Origin: Pseudomonadota bacterium
Lineage (GTDB): Bacteria > Pseudomonadota > Gammaproteobacteria > Xanthomonadales > Xanthomonadaceae
Reading direction: 5' to 3'
Assembly (NCBI GenBank): GCA_023388355.1
Contig: JAEWGI010000026.1
Span: forward strand, 1 to 39,629
Length of the DNA stretch: 39,629 nucleotides
The notes under the pieces: generated by a model
The model's database searches: none
The model's input: only the letters and a program-made list of their open reading frames with translations
Told to the model about the DNA's origin: nothing
Position numbers and translations under genes: made by a program
Part shown: positions 7,945 to 17,589 of the stretch, piece after piece
Layout of the letters: every line of letters begins with the position of its first letter
Position numbering within the stretch: position 1 is the first letter of the stretch

Positions 7945-9552
7945 ATGACGGTCCTCGATACCCGGCTCGATCCCCGTTCGCAGGAATTCCTCGACAACGC
8001 CGGCTACCACCGCGCGCTGGTGGCCGAACTCGATCGCCGCCTGGCGCGTGCGGCCGACGGCGGCGGCGAGCAGGCGCGCAGCCGCCATACCGGCCGCGGC
8101 AAGCTGCTTGCGCGCGAACGCATCACCGCCCTGCTCGATCCGGGTTCGCCGTTCCTGGAGATCGCCCCGCTCGCAGCCGAGGACATGTACGACGACGATG
8201 CGCCCGCGGCCGGCATGGTCTGCGGCATCGGCCGGGTGATGGACCAGGAAGTGGTGGTGGTGGCCAACGACGCCACGGTCAAGGGCGGCACCTACTTCCC
8301 GATCACGGTCAAGAAGCACCTGCGCGCGCAGGAGATCGCGCGCGAGAACCGCCTGCCCTGCATCTACCTGGTCGATTCGGGCGGCGCGTTCCTGCCGTTG
8401 CAGGACGAGGTGTTCCCCGACCGCGAACACTTCGGCCGGATCTTCTACAACCAGGCGCGGCTGAGTGCGGAGAACATCCCGCAGGTCGCGGTGGTGATGG
8501 GCAGCTGCACCGCCGGCGGCGCCTACGTGCCAGCGATGTGCGACGAGAGCGTGATCGTGAAGGAGCAGGGCACGATCTTCCTCGGCGGCCCGCCGCTGGT
8601 GAAGGCCGCGACCGGCGAGGTGGTCGACGCCGAATCTCTGGGCGGCGCGGACGTGCACACCTCGCTGTCGGGCGTGGCCGACCACTTCGCCGAGGACGAC
8701 CGCCACGCGCTGCAGATCGCGCGCGGCATCGTCGGCCACTTCAACCGGCGCAAGGTGCTGCCGGTCGCGGTGCGCGAGCCACGCGAACCGCTGTATGCGG
8801 CCGACGGGCTGTACGGCATCGTGCCCAGGGACACGCGCCGGCCGTTCGACATCCGCGAGGTGATCGCGCGCATCGTCGACGGCAGCGAGCTGGACGAGTT
8901 CAAGGCGCGCTACGGCAAGACCCTGGTCACCGGCTTCGCCCACCTGCACGGCTATCCGGTTGGCATCGTCGCCAACAACGGCATCCTGTTCTCCGAAAGC
9001 GCGCTCAAGGGCGCGCACTTCATCGAGCTGTGCAACCAGCGCGGCATCCCGCTGGTGTTCCTGCAGAACATCACCGGGTTCATGGTCGGCCGCAAGTACG
9101 AGAACGCTGGCATTGCAAAGGACGGGGCGAAGATGGTCACCGCCGTGGCCTGCTCGAGCGTGCCCAAGTTCACCGTGGTGATCGGCGGCAGCTTCGGCGC
9201 CGGCAACTACGCCATGAACGGCCGCGCTTACGGCGGCCGCTTCCTGTGGATGTGGCCGAACGCGCGCATCAGCGTGATGGGCGGCGAACAAGCAGCGAGC
9301 GTGCTGGCCACCGTGCGCCGCGACGGCATCGAAGGGCGCGGCGGGCAGTGGAGCGCGGAGGAGGAAGAGGCGTTCAAGGCCCCGATCCGCGAGCAGTACG
9401 AACACCAGGGCAGCCCGTGGTACGCGACCGCGCGGCTGTGGGACGACGGCATCATCGACCCGGCCGATACCCGGCGGGTGCTGGGGCTGGGAATATCCGC
9501 TTCGCTCAATGCGCCGATCGGGCAGGCGAGGTTCGGGGTGTTCCGGATGTAG
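7945..9552 (+). CDS. liuB: 3-methylcrotonyl-CoA carboxylase, carboxyltransferase (beta) subunit
   Basis: Transfers the carboxyl group from biotin on LiuD to 3-methylcrotonyl-CoA, giving 3-methylglutaconyl-CoA. At 535 aa it matches the family. It has two crotonase-like carboxyltransferase halves. The oxyanion-forming glycines appear in [12 protein letters not shown] in the N-terminal half and [16 protein letters not shown] in the C-terminal half. The segment [19 protein letters not shown] is typical of methylcrotonyl rather than propionyl carboxylases. The start ATG 7945 gives [12 protein letters not shown], as in homologues; no clear ribosome site is visible. It is separated from its partner liuD by 6 kb, unusual for a two-subunit enzyme. 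Confidence 0.95.
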   Translation: MTVLDTRLDPRSQEFLDNAGYHRALVAELDRRLARAADGGGEQARSRHTGRGKLLARERITALLDPGSPFLEIAPLAAEDMYDDDAPAAGMVCGIGRVMDQEVVVVANDATVKGGTYFPITVKKHLRAQEIARENRLPCIYLVDSGGAFLPLQDEVFPDREHFGRIFYNQARLSAENIPQVAVVMGSCTAGGAYVPAMCDESVIVKEQGTIFLGGPPLVKAATGEVVDAESLGGADVHTSLSGVADHFAEDDRHALQIARGIVGHFNRRKVLPVAVREPREPLYAADGLYGIVPRDTRRPFDIREVIARIVDGSELDEFKARYGKTLVTGFAHLHGYPVGIVANNGILFSESALKGAHFIELCNQRGIPLVFLQNITGFMVGRKYENAGIAKDGAKMVTAVACSSVPKFTVVIGGSFGAGNYAMNGRAYGGRFLWMWPNARISVMGGEQAASVLATVRRDGIEGRGGQWSAEEEEAFKAPIREQYEHQGSPWYATARLWDDGIIDPADTRRVLGLGISASLNAPIGQARFGVFRM

Positions 9553-9610
9553 CTGGCGACGCCATCTGCTACCTTCGTCGCCCCTTGCACAGACACCGCA
9601 CCAACTGCCC

Positions 9611-10948
9611 ATGCCGATCCCGCTGCACCGCGCGCTGCGCGCGTCCGCCCTGCTCCTGCTCGGCACGCTCCTGGTCGCCTGCACCTCGCCCGCTCCCGGC
9701 CCCGCACAGGACGAACCGGCAACCGCCCGGGACAACGCCGACGCCGGCACCGGCGCCGTCGCCACCGGCCACTACCCCAACCTGTTCGCCGACGCCGGCT
9801 ACGCCGATGCCGACATCCAGGCGAAGATCGAAGCCACGTTCGAGCAGCTGTTCCACGGCGATCCCGACAGCGAGGCCGTGTACCGCGAAGCCGGAAGCAA
9901 CGAGCACGGCCCGCTGGCCTACATCCACGACGTCAACAGCGACGACGTACGCTCGGAGGGCATGTCCTACGGGATGATGATCGCATTGCAGCTGGACCGG
10001 AAGCGCGAGTTCGACGCGCTCTGGAACTGGGCGATGACCCACACCTACCACGCCGATCCGGCGCACCCGGCGCACGGCTATTTCGCCTGGTCGGTGAAGA
10101 CCGACGGCACCGCGATCGACGAAATGCCCGCGCCCGACGGCGAGGAGTACTTCATCACCGCGCTGTACTTCGCCTCCGCGCGCTGGGGCGACGGCGAGGG
10201 CCTGTACGACTACCGCGCCCACGCCGACCGCCTGCTCCACGACGTGCTGCACCGCGAGTCGATCACCGGGCCGACCAACCGGGGCGAGATGACCGCGGTC
10301 GACCTGTTCGACCACGAGGCGAAGATGGTGCGCTTCACTCCGGACGTGGTGAACGCAGCGCACACCGATGCCTCCTACCACCTGCCCGCCTTCTACGAAT
10401 TCTGGGCGCGCGTGGGACCGGAGGCAGACCGCGCCTTCTGGCGCGAGGCCGCGCAGGTGAGCCGCGACTACTTCGTCGCCGCGGCGCATCCGGAAACGGG
10501 CCTGACGCCCGACTACGGCAACTTCGACGGCAGCCCCTGGGCGGCGTCCTGGCGGCCGGAGGCGGTGGACTTCCGCTACGACGCCTGGCGCAGCGCGATG
10601 AACTGGTCGATGGACTGGTCCTGGTGGCGGGCCGACCCGCGCCAGGTGGATCTGTCCAACCGCCTGCAGGCGTTCTTCGAAGCCCAGGGCCTCGACGGCT
10701 ACCAGAGCCTGTATTCGCTGGACGGCAAGCCGCTTGGCGGCGGGCAGACCACCGGCCTGGTGGCGATGAACGCGACCGCCGGGCTGGCCGCCGACCATCC
10801 GCGCCGCCTCGATTTCGTACGCGCGCTGTGGAAGCGGCCGGTGCCGACCGGCCAGTACCGCTACTACGACGGCATGCTGCACATGATGGCCATGCTGCAT
10901 CTGGGCGGCCGCTACCGGGTCTGGTGGCCGGCCGGCACGGGCCCCTGA
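9611..10948 (+). CDS. GH8 family lipoprotein, reducing-end-xylose-releasing exo-oligoxylanase-like
   Basis: Predicted glycosidase of family GH8, 445 aa. A lipobox LVAC (Cys24) predicts an anchored envelope lipoprotein, followed by a low-complexity linker (25-52). The catalytic domain (about 53-440) closely follows the Bacillus halodurans Rex enzyme as I remember it: HYPNLFADAGY, VRSEGMSYGMMIALQLDRK with the likely acid Glu116, HGYFAWSVKTDGT, APDGEEYF, SYHLPAFYEFW, HPETGLTPDYGNFDG, and RYYDGMLHMMAML near the end. Rex removes xylose from the reducing end of xylooligosaccharides. The known Rex is cytoplasmic; a lipoprotein form would act in the periplasm or on the surface. A short endoglucanase or chitosanase activity cannot be excluded. 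It lies 58 bp after liuB with no visible ribosome site. Confidence 0.88.
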   Translation: MPIPLHRALRASALLLLGTLLVACTSPAPGPAQDEPATARDNADAGTGAVATGHYPNLFADAGYADADIQAKIEATFEQLFHGDPDSEAVYREAGSNEHGPLAYIHDVNSDDVRSEGMSYGMMIALQLDRKREFDALWNWAMTHTYHADPAHPAHGYFAWSVKTDGTAIDEMPAPDGEEYFITALYFASARWGDGEGLYDYRAHADRLLHDVLHRESITGPTNRGEMTAVDLFDHEAKMVRFTPDVVNAAHTDASYHLPAFYEFWARVGPEADRAFWREAAQVSRDYFVAAAHPETGLTPDYGNFDGSPWAASWRPEAVDFRYDAWRSAMNWSMDWSWWRADPRQVDLSNRLQAFFEAQGLDGYQSLYSLDGKPLGGGQTTGLVAMNATAGLAADHPRRLDFVRALWKRPVPTGQYRYYDGMLHMMAMLHLGGRYRVWWPAGTGP

Positions 10949-11044
10949 TCTGGCGCAGGAAGCCGCTCAACAAAGCGCGCCAAGTGGTTGCCACGACACG
11001 GATTTGGTGAGGCTCGTCACAGTGTGAAGGTGGCGTGCACGTGC

Positions 11045-11050
11045 TAGGCT
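11045..11050 (+). promoter_or_regulatory. Candidate -10 box (TAGGCT) before bactofilin
   Basis: TAGGCT lies 67 bp before the bactofilin ATG. No convincing -35 is present at 16-18 bp. A similar TAGnCT hexamer stands ahead of mtnB, mtnD, mtnC and the Nudix gene. Confidence 0.3.
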
Positions 11051-11117
11051 CAGGGCTATCCCCCACCCGGTCGACGCGCGTCGGCCACCCCTGTCCAGCT
11101 CCGAGGAAATCCGCGAC

Positions 11118-11681
11118 ATGGCCATCTTCAACACCCAGAGCAACGCCACCGCCAAGAAGGACCAGCCCTCCTTCGCGAACGACACGCCGCCCCCCGCTGT
11201 GCCGTCGGCCACGCCGTCGCGCGAGACGCCCGCCGTCGCCGATTTCAACCCCAGCCAGGTCGCGCCACCGCGCGCCGCCGCGCCCGAGCCGGCAGCCAAG
11301 GAGTCGCTGATCGCCTCCGACCTCACCATCGAGGGCAAGATCGAAGGCAGCGGCCACGTCCGCATCGCCGGCAAGTTCAAGGGCGACGTCAACGTGCAGG
11401 GCAACCTCAGGATCGAGGAAGGCGCGCGGCTCAACGGCGGCGTCAAGGCGCGCCAGGTGGTGGTGGCCGGCGAACTCGACGGCAACGTGGAGTCGGCCGA
11501 GAAGGTCGAGCTGCTCGCCTCGGCCGTGCTCACCGGCGACGTCAAGGCCGGCTCGCTGACCGTCGCGGCCGGTTCCAAGATCCGCGGCCACGTCGAATGC
11601 GGCTGGGACGCCTCGGAGTCGGCCTCTGCGCGTCGCGGTGGCAAGACCGAGACAGCGGAGCCGCGCGAACGCGCTTCCTGA
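11118..11681 (+). CDS. Bactofilin (polymer-forming cytoskeletal protein)
   Basis: Bactofilins self-assemble without nucleotides into filaments that scaffold cell-wall enzymes, stalks or chromosome-partition proteins. This one has 187 aa: a Pro/Ala-rich disordered N-terminus (1-60), then the beta-helical bactofilin core (about 62-165) with hallmark turns such as SDLTIEGKIEGSGHVRIAGKFKGDV and VKARQVVVAGELDGNV, and a short charged tail. AGGAAA precedes ATG 11118. The gene is followed after seven bases by a zinc-ribbon gene, a probable operon. No M23 peptidase, frequent beside bactofilins, is next to it, so its cargo is unclear. Confidence 0.93.
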   Translation: MAIFNTQSNATAKKDQPSFANDTPPPAVPSATPSRETPAVADFNPSQVAPPRAAAPEPAAKESLIASDLTIEGKIEGSGHVRIAGKFKGDVNVQGNLRIEEGARLNGGVKARQVVVAGELDGNVESAEKVELLASAVLTGDVKAGSLTVAAGSKIRGHVECGWDASESASARRGGKTETAEPRERAS

Positions 11682-11688
11682 GCATCCG

Positions 11689-12072
11689 GTGAGCACGCCA
11701 AAGCCGGGCACGGCAGGTGCGACCCGCACCTGCCCCCACTGCAAGGCCACGATCCTCGAAAGCTCGAGCATCTGCCCCTCGTGCAAGCACTATCTGCGCT
11801 TCGACACCCCGCGCACCGGACCCGGCGCGGCGCCTGCCGCGGGCAACACCGCGCTCCAGGTCGAAGGCATGATCCGGCACCCGGCCGAAGGCGGCGCCTG
11901 GGAATATTCGGTGGTGCTGAGCGTGCGCGACGACGAGGGCAACGAACTCACCCGGCACGTGGTCGGGGTGGGCGCGATGCATGCCGACGAGGAGCGCACC
12001 TTCCACCTGTCGGTGGAGGTCACCCCGACCAACGACATGCGCAAGCCGGGCAAACGCGGCCTGCGGCACTGA
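11689..12072 (+). CDS. Small zinc-ribbon protein, bactofilin partner
   Basis: A 127-aa protein starting at GTG 11689, seven bases after the bactofilin stop. The N-terminus has CPHC and, 15 residues later, CPSC (TCPHCKATILESSSICPSCK), a treble or rubredoxin-like zinc ribbon. The rest (about 50-127) is a predicted beta-rich domain, VEGMIRHPAEGGAWEYSVVLSVRDDEGN, of unknown function. There is no signal peptide or membrane segment, so it should be cytoplasmic. Tight coupling to bactofilin suggests it binds or regulates the filament, which is inference. I do not recognise a named family beyond the ribbon. Confidence 0.82.
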   Translation: MSTPKPGTAGATRTCPHCKATILESSSICPSCKHYLRFDTPRTGPGAAPAAGNTALQVEGMIRHPAEGGAWEYSVVLSVRDDEGNELTRHVVGVGAMHADEERTFHLSVEVTPTNDMRKPGKRGLRH

Positions 12073-12214
12073 AGCACGGCGGCCGGATGGCCGCGGCGTC
12101 ACCCCCCGGCCTTCAACAGACGCATGTCTGCCCAAGCCGGGGCCCGGCGCCCTCGCATGGCGTGTCGATCCGATTGCGGTGGTCGCAGCCGGAAACCCCG
12201 ACGGCAAGCGCCTT

Positions 12215-12254
12215 GCTCCTCCCTCCGCAAAGCGGGGGGAGGTTCGGAGGGGCC
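12215..12254. repeat. Solo GC-rich palindromic element
   Basis: A single inverted-orientation member of the palindrome family seen in the arrays (GCTCC head, CCCTCCGC/GCGGGGGG hairpin, GGAGGGGC tail). It sits in the gap between the convergent zinc-ribbon and FTR1 genes, where it could end both transcripts. Confidence 0.7.
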
Positions 12255-12258
12255 ATGC

Positions 12259-14187
12259 TCAGGCGGTCACCGCCCTGCGCGCCGCACGCCCCGACAGCGC
12301 GAATCCGGCCACCAGCACCAGCACCACCAGCCCCTGGGCCGCCACGCCCTGCAGCGTGGGATACAGGCCCAGCAGTTCCATCCGCGGCCAGCCCTGCAGC
12401 CAGTTCAGTGACAGGTAGCCTGCCTCCTGCAGCGCAGCCACCGCCTTGCCCGTCAGCACCACCGCCAGCACCGCGATCAGGATCGAGCTGTAGCGGAAGA
12501 ACCGGCCGATCGGCAGCGTCCGGCTGTAGCGCATCATCGCCCAGCCGATCGCCGCCAGCGCCAGCGCCGCCGTCACCCCACCGGCGATCACGCTGCCCTG
12601 GGCGCCCTGCTCCCAGATCGCGGCGAAGAACAGGATCGTCTCGAACACTTCGCGGTACACCACGACGAACACCAGCCCGAGCAGGAATACCCCGGAAGAC
12701 TTGCCCAGCGCGCGGCCGAGGCGATCGCGCACGTAGCGCTGCCAGGCGTCGGCCTGGCTCTTGCCGTGCATCCACACCCCCACCCAGACCAGCACCACGG
12801 CCGCCAGCAGCGAACCGAAGCCTTCCGACAGTTCCCGGCTGGCGCCGCTGATGTTGATCACCCAGGTCGCCAGCCCCCAGGTCACCACGCCCGCGGCCAG
12901 GGCCGCCAGCCAGCCGCCGTGCACCCACGGCAGCATCTCGCTGCGTTCGGCCTTGCGCAGCAGCGCGATCATCGCGATCACGATCAGCAGCGCCTCCAGG
13001 CCTTCGCGCAGCAGTATGGTGAAGGCCGCGACGAAACTGGTGACCGACGAGGTGCTCTCCTGGCCCAGCACCTGTTCGGCCTCCGCGAACAGGCCGTCGA
13101 GCGCGTCGACCTGGACCTGCAGCCCGTCCGCGCCGGCATCGGCCGCAAGGTCGGAGCGCAGCTGCGCCATGGCCGTTTCGATCCGCACCATCAGCGGCTT
13201 GTCGCGCGCCGCGAGCAGCGGCTCGACCGGTTCGAAACCGTCGAGGTAGGCCGACAGCGCCAGGTCGCGCGCGCGCGCGGCGTCGCCCGACCGGTAGGCC
13301 TGCATCGCCTCGCGCAGCCGGCCACGCGAGAGCGCCAGCGCCGATTCAAGGTCCTGCGCCTGTGCCGCCTCCGGATTCCGCCGCAGCCAGGCGACCACCG
13401 CAGCCGCCTCGTCGGCCGAGCCCAGTTCCCGCGCCAGGTCGGCCGGGGTGGCGCTCACATAGCGCTCGAAGTCCAGCTTCGCGCGCAGCGCCGGATCCCG
13501 CTCCAGCAGCGCGCGACCCTGTGCGGCCAGCGTTTCGGGATAGGCGATCGCGCCGCTGTAGGTGGCCAGCGCCCACAGATCCTCGCCCGGCAGCCCGCGG
13601 TAGCTGGCCATCGAGGTGCCCTCCAGGCCCTGCTCGATCACCTGGTAGAGCGCGAACACGCTGCGCTCGTCGGCGCGGGCGCGGTCGGTGAAGTCGATCG
13701 GCGGCGGATCCAGGCCGGCGCCGGCCGGGCCATCGCCCGCGCCCGTGGCGCCATGGCAGTTGGCGCACAGCTGCGCGTACAGCACCTTGCCGCGCGCGTA
13801 CTGCGGCGCGCTGGCCGGCATCAGCGGGATCGGGTGCGCCTGTACCAGCAGCGCCGCCAGGCCGCGCGCACGGGTCGCGACATCATCGGGTTCGGCCCGG
13901 TCGCCGATGGCCTGCTGCAGCGCCCCGGCATCGCGCCGCAGCTGCCCGGCCTGCGGCGTGTCCGGCAGGTCCGCGATGGCGGCGGCGGCCGTGGCCGAGA
14001 ACTCCAGCATCTCGTCGTATTCGAGCTGGTTGACCACCTCGCCCCCGGCGACCGCCTCGCGATAGTCCACGGCGATGTAGTCGAGCAGCCGCCAGGTGGT
14101 GGCGACCTGGTCGCCGGAGGCGAAGGCACAGGAGCAGATCAGGGCGGCGCCGAGCAGCAGCGTCGCCAGCAGGCGGCGTGGGGACAT
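12259..14187 (-). CDS. FTR1-family iron permease fused to cytochrome c
   Basis: Predicted inner-membrane high-affinity iron importer, 642 aa. A signal peptide (1-24) leads to a periplasmic region with a c-type heme site Cys141-Ala-Asn-Cys144-His145 and a possible Met193 ligand, then a helical segment (about 240-380) and an FTR1 permease domain with about seven membrane helices. The iron-transport motifs are REGLE (394-398) and REVFE (512-516), both of the family RExxE form; RELSE (451-455) is a third. A built-in cytochrome suggests that iron oxidation or reduction is joined to transport, as in EfeUOB or Fet3-Ftr1, but no EfeO or EfeB is nearby. ATG 14187 is preferred to GTG 14196 for its signal peptide; no clear ribosome site. 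Confidence 0.9.
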   Translation of the reverse strand: MSPRRLLATLLLGAALICSCAFASGDQVATTWRLLDYIAVDYREAVAGGEVVNQLEYDEMLEFSATAAAAIADLPDTPQAGQLRRDAGALQQAIGDRAEPDDVATRARGLAALLVQAHPIPLMPASAPQYARGKVLYAQLCANCHGATGAGDGPAGAGLDPPPIDFTDRARADERSVFALYQVIEQGLEGTSMASYRGLPGEDLWALATYSGAIAYPETLAAQGRALLERDPALRAKLDFERYVSATPADLARELGSADEAAAVVAWLRRNPEAAQAQDLESALALSRGRLREAMQAYRSGDAARARDLALSAYLDGFEPVEPLLAARDKPLMVRIETAMAQLRSDLAADAGADGLQVQVDALDGLFAEAEQVLGQESTSSVTSFVAAFTILLREGLEALLIVIAMIALLRKAERSEMLPWVHGGWLAALAAGVVTWGLATWVINISGASRELSEGFGSLLAAVVLVWVGVWMHGKSQADAWQRYVRDRLGRALGKSSGVFLLGLVFVVVYREVFETILFFAAIWEQGAQGSVIAGGVTAALALAAIGWAMMRYSRTLPIGRFFRYSSILIAVLAVVLTGKAVAALQEAGYLSLNWLQGWPRMELLGLYPTLQGVAAQGLVVLVLVAGFALSGRAARRAVTA

Positions 14188-14196
14188 TGGGACCAC

Positions 14197-14221
14197 ATGA
14201 GAATGGGACTCATCCAGTTTA
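14197..14221 (-). promoter_or_regulatory. Possible iron-responsive operator and -10 box of the FTR1 gene
   Basis: A dyad ATGAG-N7-CTCAT lies at 14197-14213, immediately upstream of the FTR1 start. Against the 7-1-7 Fur consensus the left half matches 6 of 7 and the right half only 3 of 7. Reading the minus strand, TAAACT (14221-14216) is a possible -10, which would place the dyad over the transcription start. Fur control is expected for this family but only weakly supported here. Confidence 0.3.
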
Positions 14222-14333
14222 GAGCACGAACCCGGTCATTGACAGCCGTCACCGTCGCGCCGGCATCGGCCTTGCCCGCCCCTGGACAGCCGCGCGGCTA
14301 TGATGCGGGGCCGCCGAACGCTGCGACCACGCC

Positions 14334-15125
14334 ATGCCGGAACCGCTTTCGCTCCACCGCGCCGGGGCCGCGCTGCACCTGACCCTCGACCGGCCCGGAC
14401 TGCACAACGCCTTCGACGCCGGCCTGATCGCCCGGCTGACCGCAGCGCTGGAAGCCGCGGGCGCCGACGACGGCATCCGCGCGGTGGTACTGGCGGGCGC
14501 AGGCGCGTCGTTCTCCGCCGGCGCCGATCTGAACTGGATGCGCGACATGGCCTCGGCCGGCGAAGCGGAGAACCGCGAGGACGCGCTTGCCCTCGCCCGC
14601 CTGATGCGCACCCTGGACGAGCTGCCGAAGCCGACCATCGCCCGCGTCCACGGGGCCGCGTTCGGCGGCGGCGTCGGCCTGGTGGCCTGCTGCGACATCG
14701 CGATCGGCGTGCCGGCGGCGAAGTTCGGCCTGACCGAGAGCCGGCTGGGCCTGCTGCCGGCGGTGATATCGCCCTATGTGGTTGCCGCGATCGGGCCACG
14801 ACAGGCGCGGCGCTACTTCACCACGGCCGAGGTCTTCGACGCAGCCCAGGCGCTGCGGATCGGCCTGCTGCACGAGGTGGTGGAGCCCGCGGCGCTGGAC
14901 GCCGCGGTCGAGCGCCAGGTGGCGCTGCTGCTCCGCGCCGGCCCGGTCGCGGCGGCCGCCGCCCGGCGCCTGGTCCGCGACGTCGCCCTGGAGCCCGACC
15001 GCGATCGCCTGGACCGCGCCAACGCCAACCTGATCGCCGCCCTGCGCGTCTCCGCCGAAGGCCAGGAGGGCCTCTCCGCCTTCCTCGACAAGCGCAGACC
15101 CGCCTGGACGCCCGATGGGTTATAA
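14334..15125 (+). CDS. liuC: Methylglutaconyl-CoA hydratase (enoyl-CoA hydratase family)
   Basis: Crotonase-fold enzyme, 263 aa, hydrating 3-methylglutaconyl-CoA to HMG-CoA. The family oxyanion segments are seen in FSAGADLNWMRDMA (about 63-76) and RVHGAAFGGGVGLVACCDIAI (about 104-124), with FGLTESRLGLLPAVISPYV following. The function is assigned by its place directly before liuD and liuE; by sequence alone it could be another enoyl-CoA hydratase. A TATGAT at 14299-14304 is a weak -10. Its TAA stop overlaps by one base the left arm of the inverted repeat that encloses the DUF559 gene. Confidence 0.9.
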   Translation: MPEPLSLHRAGAALHLTLDRPGLHNAFDAGLIARLTAALEAAGADDGIRAVVLAGAGASFSAGADLNWMRDMASAGEAENREDALALARLMRTLDELPKPTIARVHGAAFGGGVGLVACCDIAIGVPAAKFGLTESRLGLLPAVISPYVVAAIGPRQARRYFTTAEVFDAAQALRIGLLHEVVEPAALDAAVERQVALLLRAGPVAAAAARRLVRDVALEPDRDRLDRANANLIAALRVSAEGQEGLSAFLDKRRPAWTPDGL

Positions 15126-15162
15126 GCCCTCCCCTTCAAGGGGAGGGTTGGGTGGGGATGGT
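15125..15162 (+). repeat. Left arm of 38-bp inverted repeat around DUF559
   Basis: This arm begins at the last base of the liuC stop and holds its own hairpin, CCCTCCCC/GGGGAGGG, followed by a TTGGGTGGGGATGGT tail. Its reverse complement matches 15545-15582 at 37 of 38 positions. It belongs to the same palindrome family as the arrays at 60-400 and 7430-7895. Confidence 0.9.
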
Positions 15163-15182
15163 GTTCAAGGAGGAACATCAAG

Positions 15183-15584
15183 ATGCAGGGACAAACCAGC
15201 AAGAAGATCATCCGCAAAAAACTGCAGCGGAACCTGCGCAACCAGCCCACGGATGCGGAACAGCGACTTTGGCAATATCTTCGCGGCAGGCAGCTCGAAG
15301 ACTGCAAGTTCCGCCGCCAGCATCCCTTCGGCGACTACATCCTCGATTTCGCATGTCTGGAGCGGAGAATCGCGGTAGAACTGGATGGCGGGCAGCACGC
15401 GGACGACCTGGTGTACGACGCCCGGCGGACAGCATGCCTGGAGAAGGCGGGGTTCACGGTTCTGCGATTCTGGAACAACGAAGTATTTGAGAATGTTGAG
15501 GGAGTCGTCGAGGTGATCATGGCTGCGCTGACGTTGGCTTCAGAACCATCCCCACCCAACCCTTCCCTTGAAGGGGAGGGCTAG
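15183..15584 (+). CDS. DUF559 endonuclease-like protein (Vsr-like fold) inside an inverted repeat
   Basis: A 133-aa protein of the DUF559 family, whose members are predicted PD-(D/E)xK nucleases related to Vsr. Visible are KFRRQHPFGDYILDF (Asp55), RIAVELDGGQH (Glu66, Asp68, His72) and FTVLRFWNNEV (Arg95), the conserved core, so it looks intact. AAGGAGG at 15167-15173 is the strongest ribosome site nearby. Residues 122-133 (PSPPNPSLEGEG) are encoded by the right inverted repeat. It breaks the liu operon exactly between liuC and liuD in the same orientation, and is visibly richer in A/T than its neighbours, which suggests acquisition. The substrate is unknown; a role in moving or repairing the flanking palindromes is inference. 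Confidence 0.88.
   Translation: MQGQTSKKIIRKKLQRNLRNQPTDAEQRLWQYLRGRQLEDCKFRRQHPFGDYILDFACLERRIAVELDGGQHADDLVYDARRTACLEKAGFTVLRFWNNEVFENVEGVVEVIMAALTLASEPSPPNPSLEGEG
15545..15582 (-). repeat. Right arm of 38-bp inverted repeat around DUF559
   Basis: Mirror copy of 15125-15162 with one substitution. In RNA the changed position still pairs as G-U inside its hairpin. It encodes the last DUF559 residues and contains GGGGAGGG (15573-15580), which stands at ribosome-site distance from the liuD GTG. Confidence 0.9.
15573..15580 (+). promoter_or_regulatory. liuD ribosome-binding site supplied by the inverted repeat
   Basis: GGGGAGGG ends seven bases before GTG 15588 and is the only plausible Shine-Dalgarno sequence for liuD. 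The same bases form the 3' side of an 8-bp hairpin with CCCTTCCC just upstream, so the site can be masked unless ribosomes finishing DUF559 open it. Translational coupling is therefore likely. Confidence 0.6.
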
Positions 15585-15587
15585 AGC

Positions 15588-17588
<2,001 letters not shown>

Positions 17589-17589
17589 C

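Noticed and set aside
14239..14251. TTGACAGCCGTCA shared with 6321-6333 as a common operator
   Set aside because: Two 13-bp matches, but only one has a plausible -10, and the downstream genes are unrelated.
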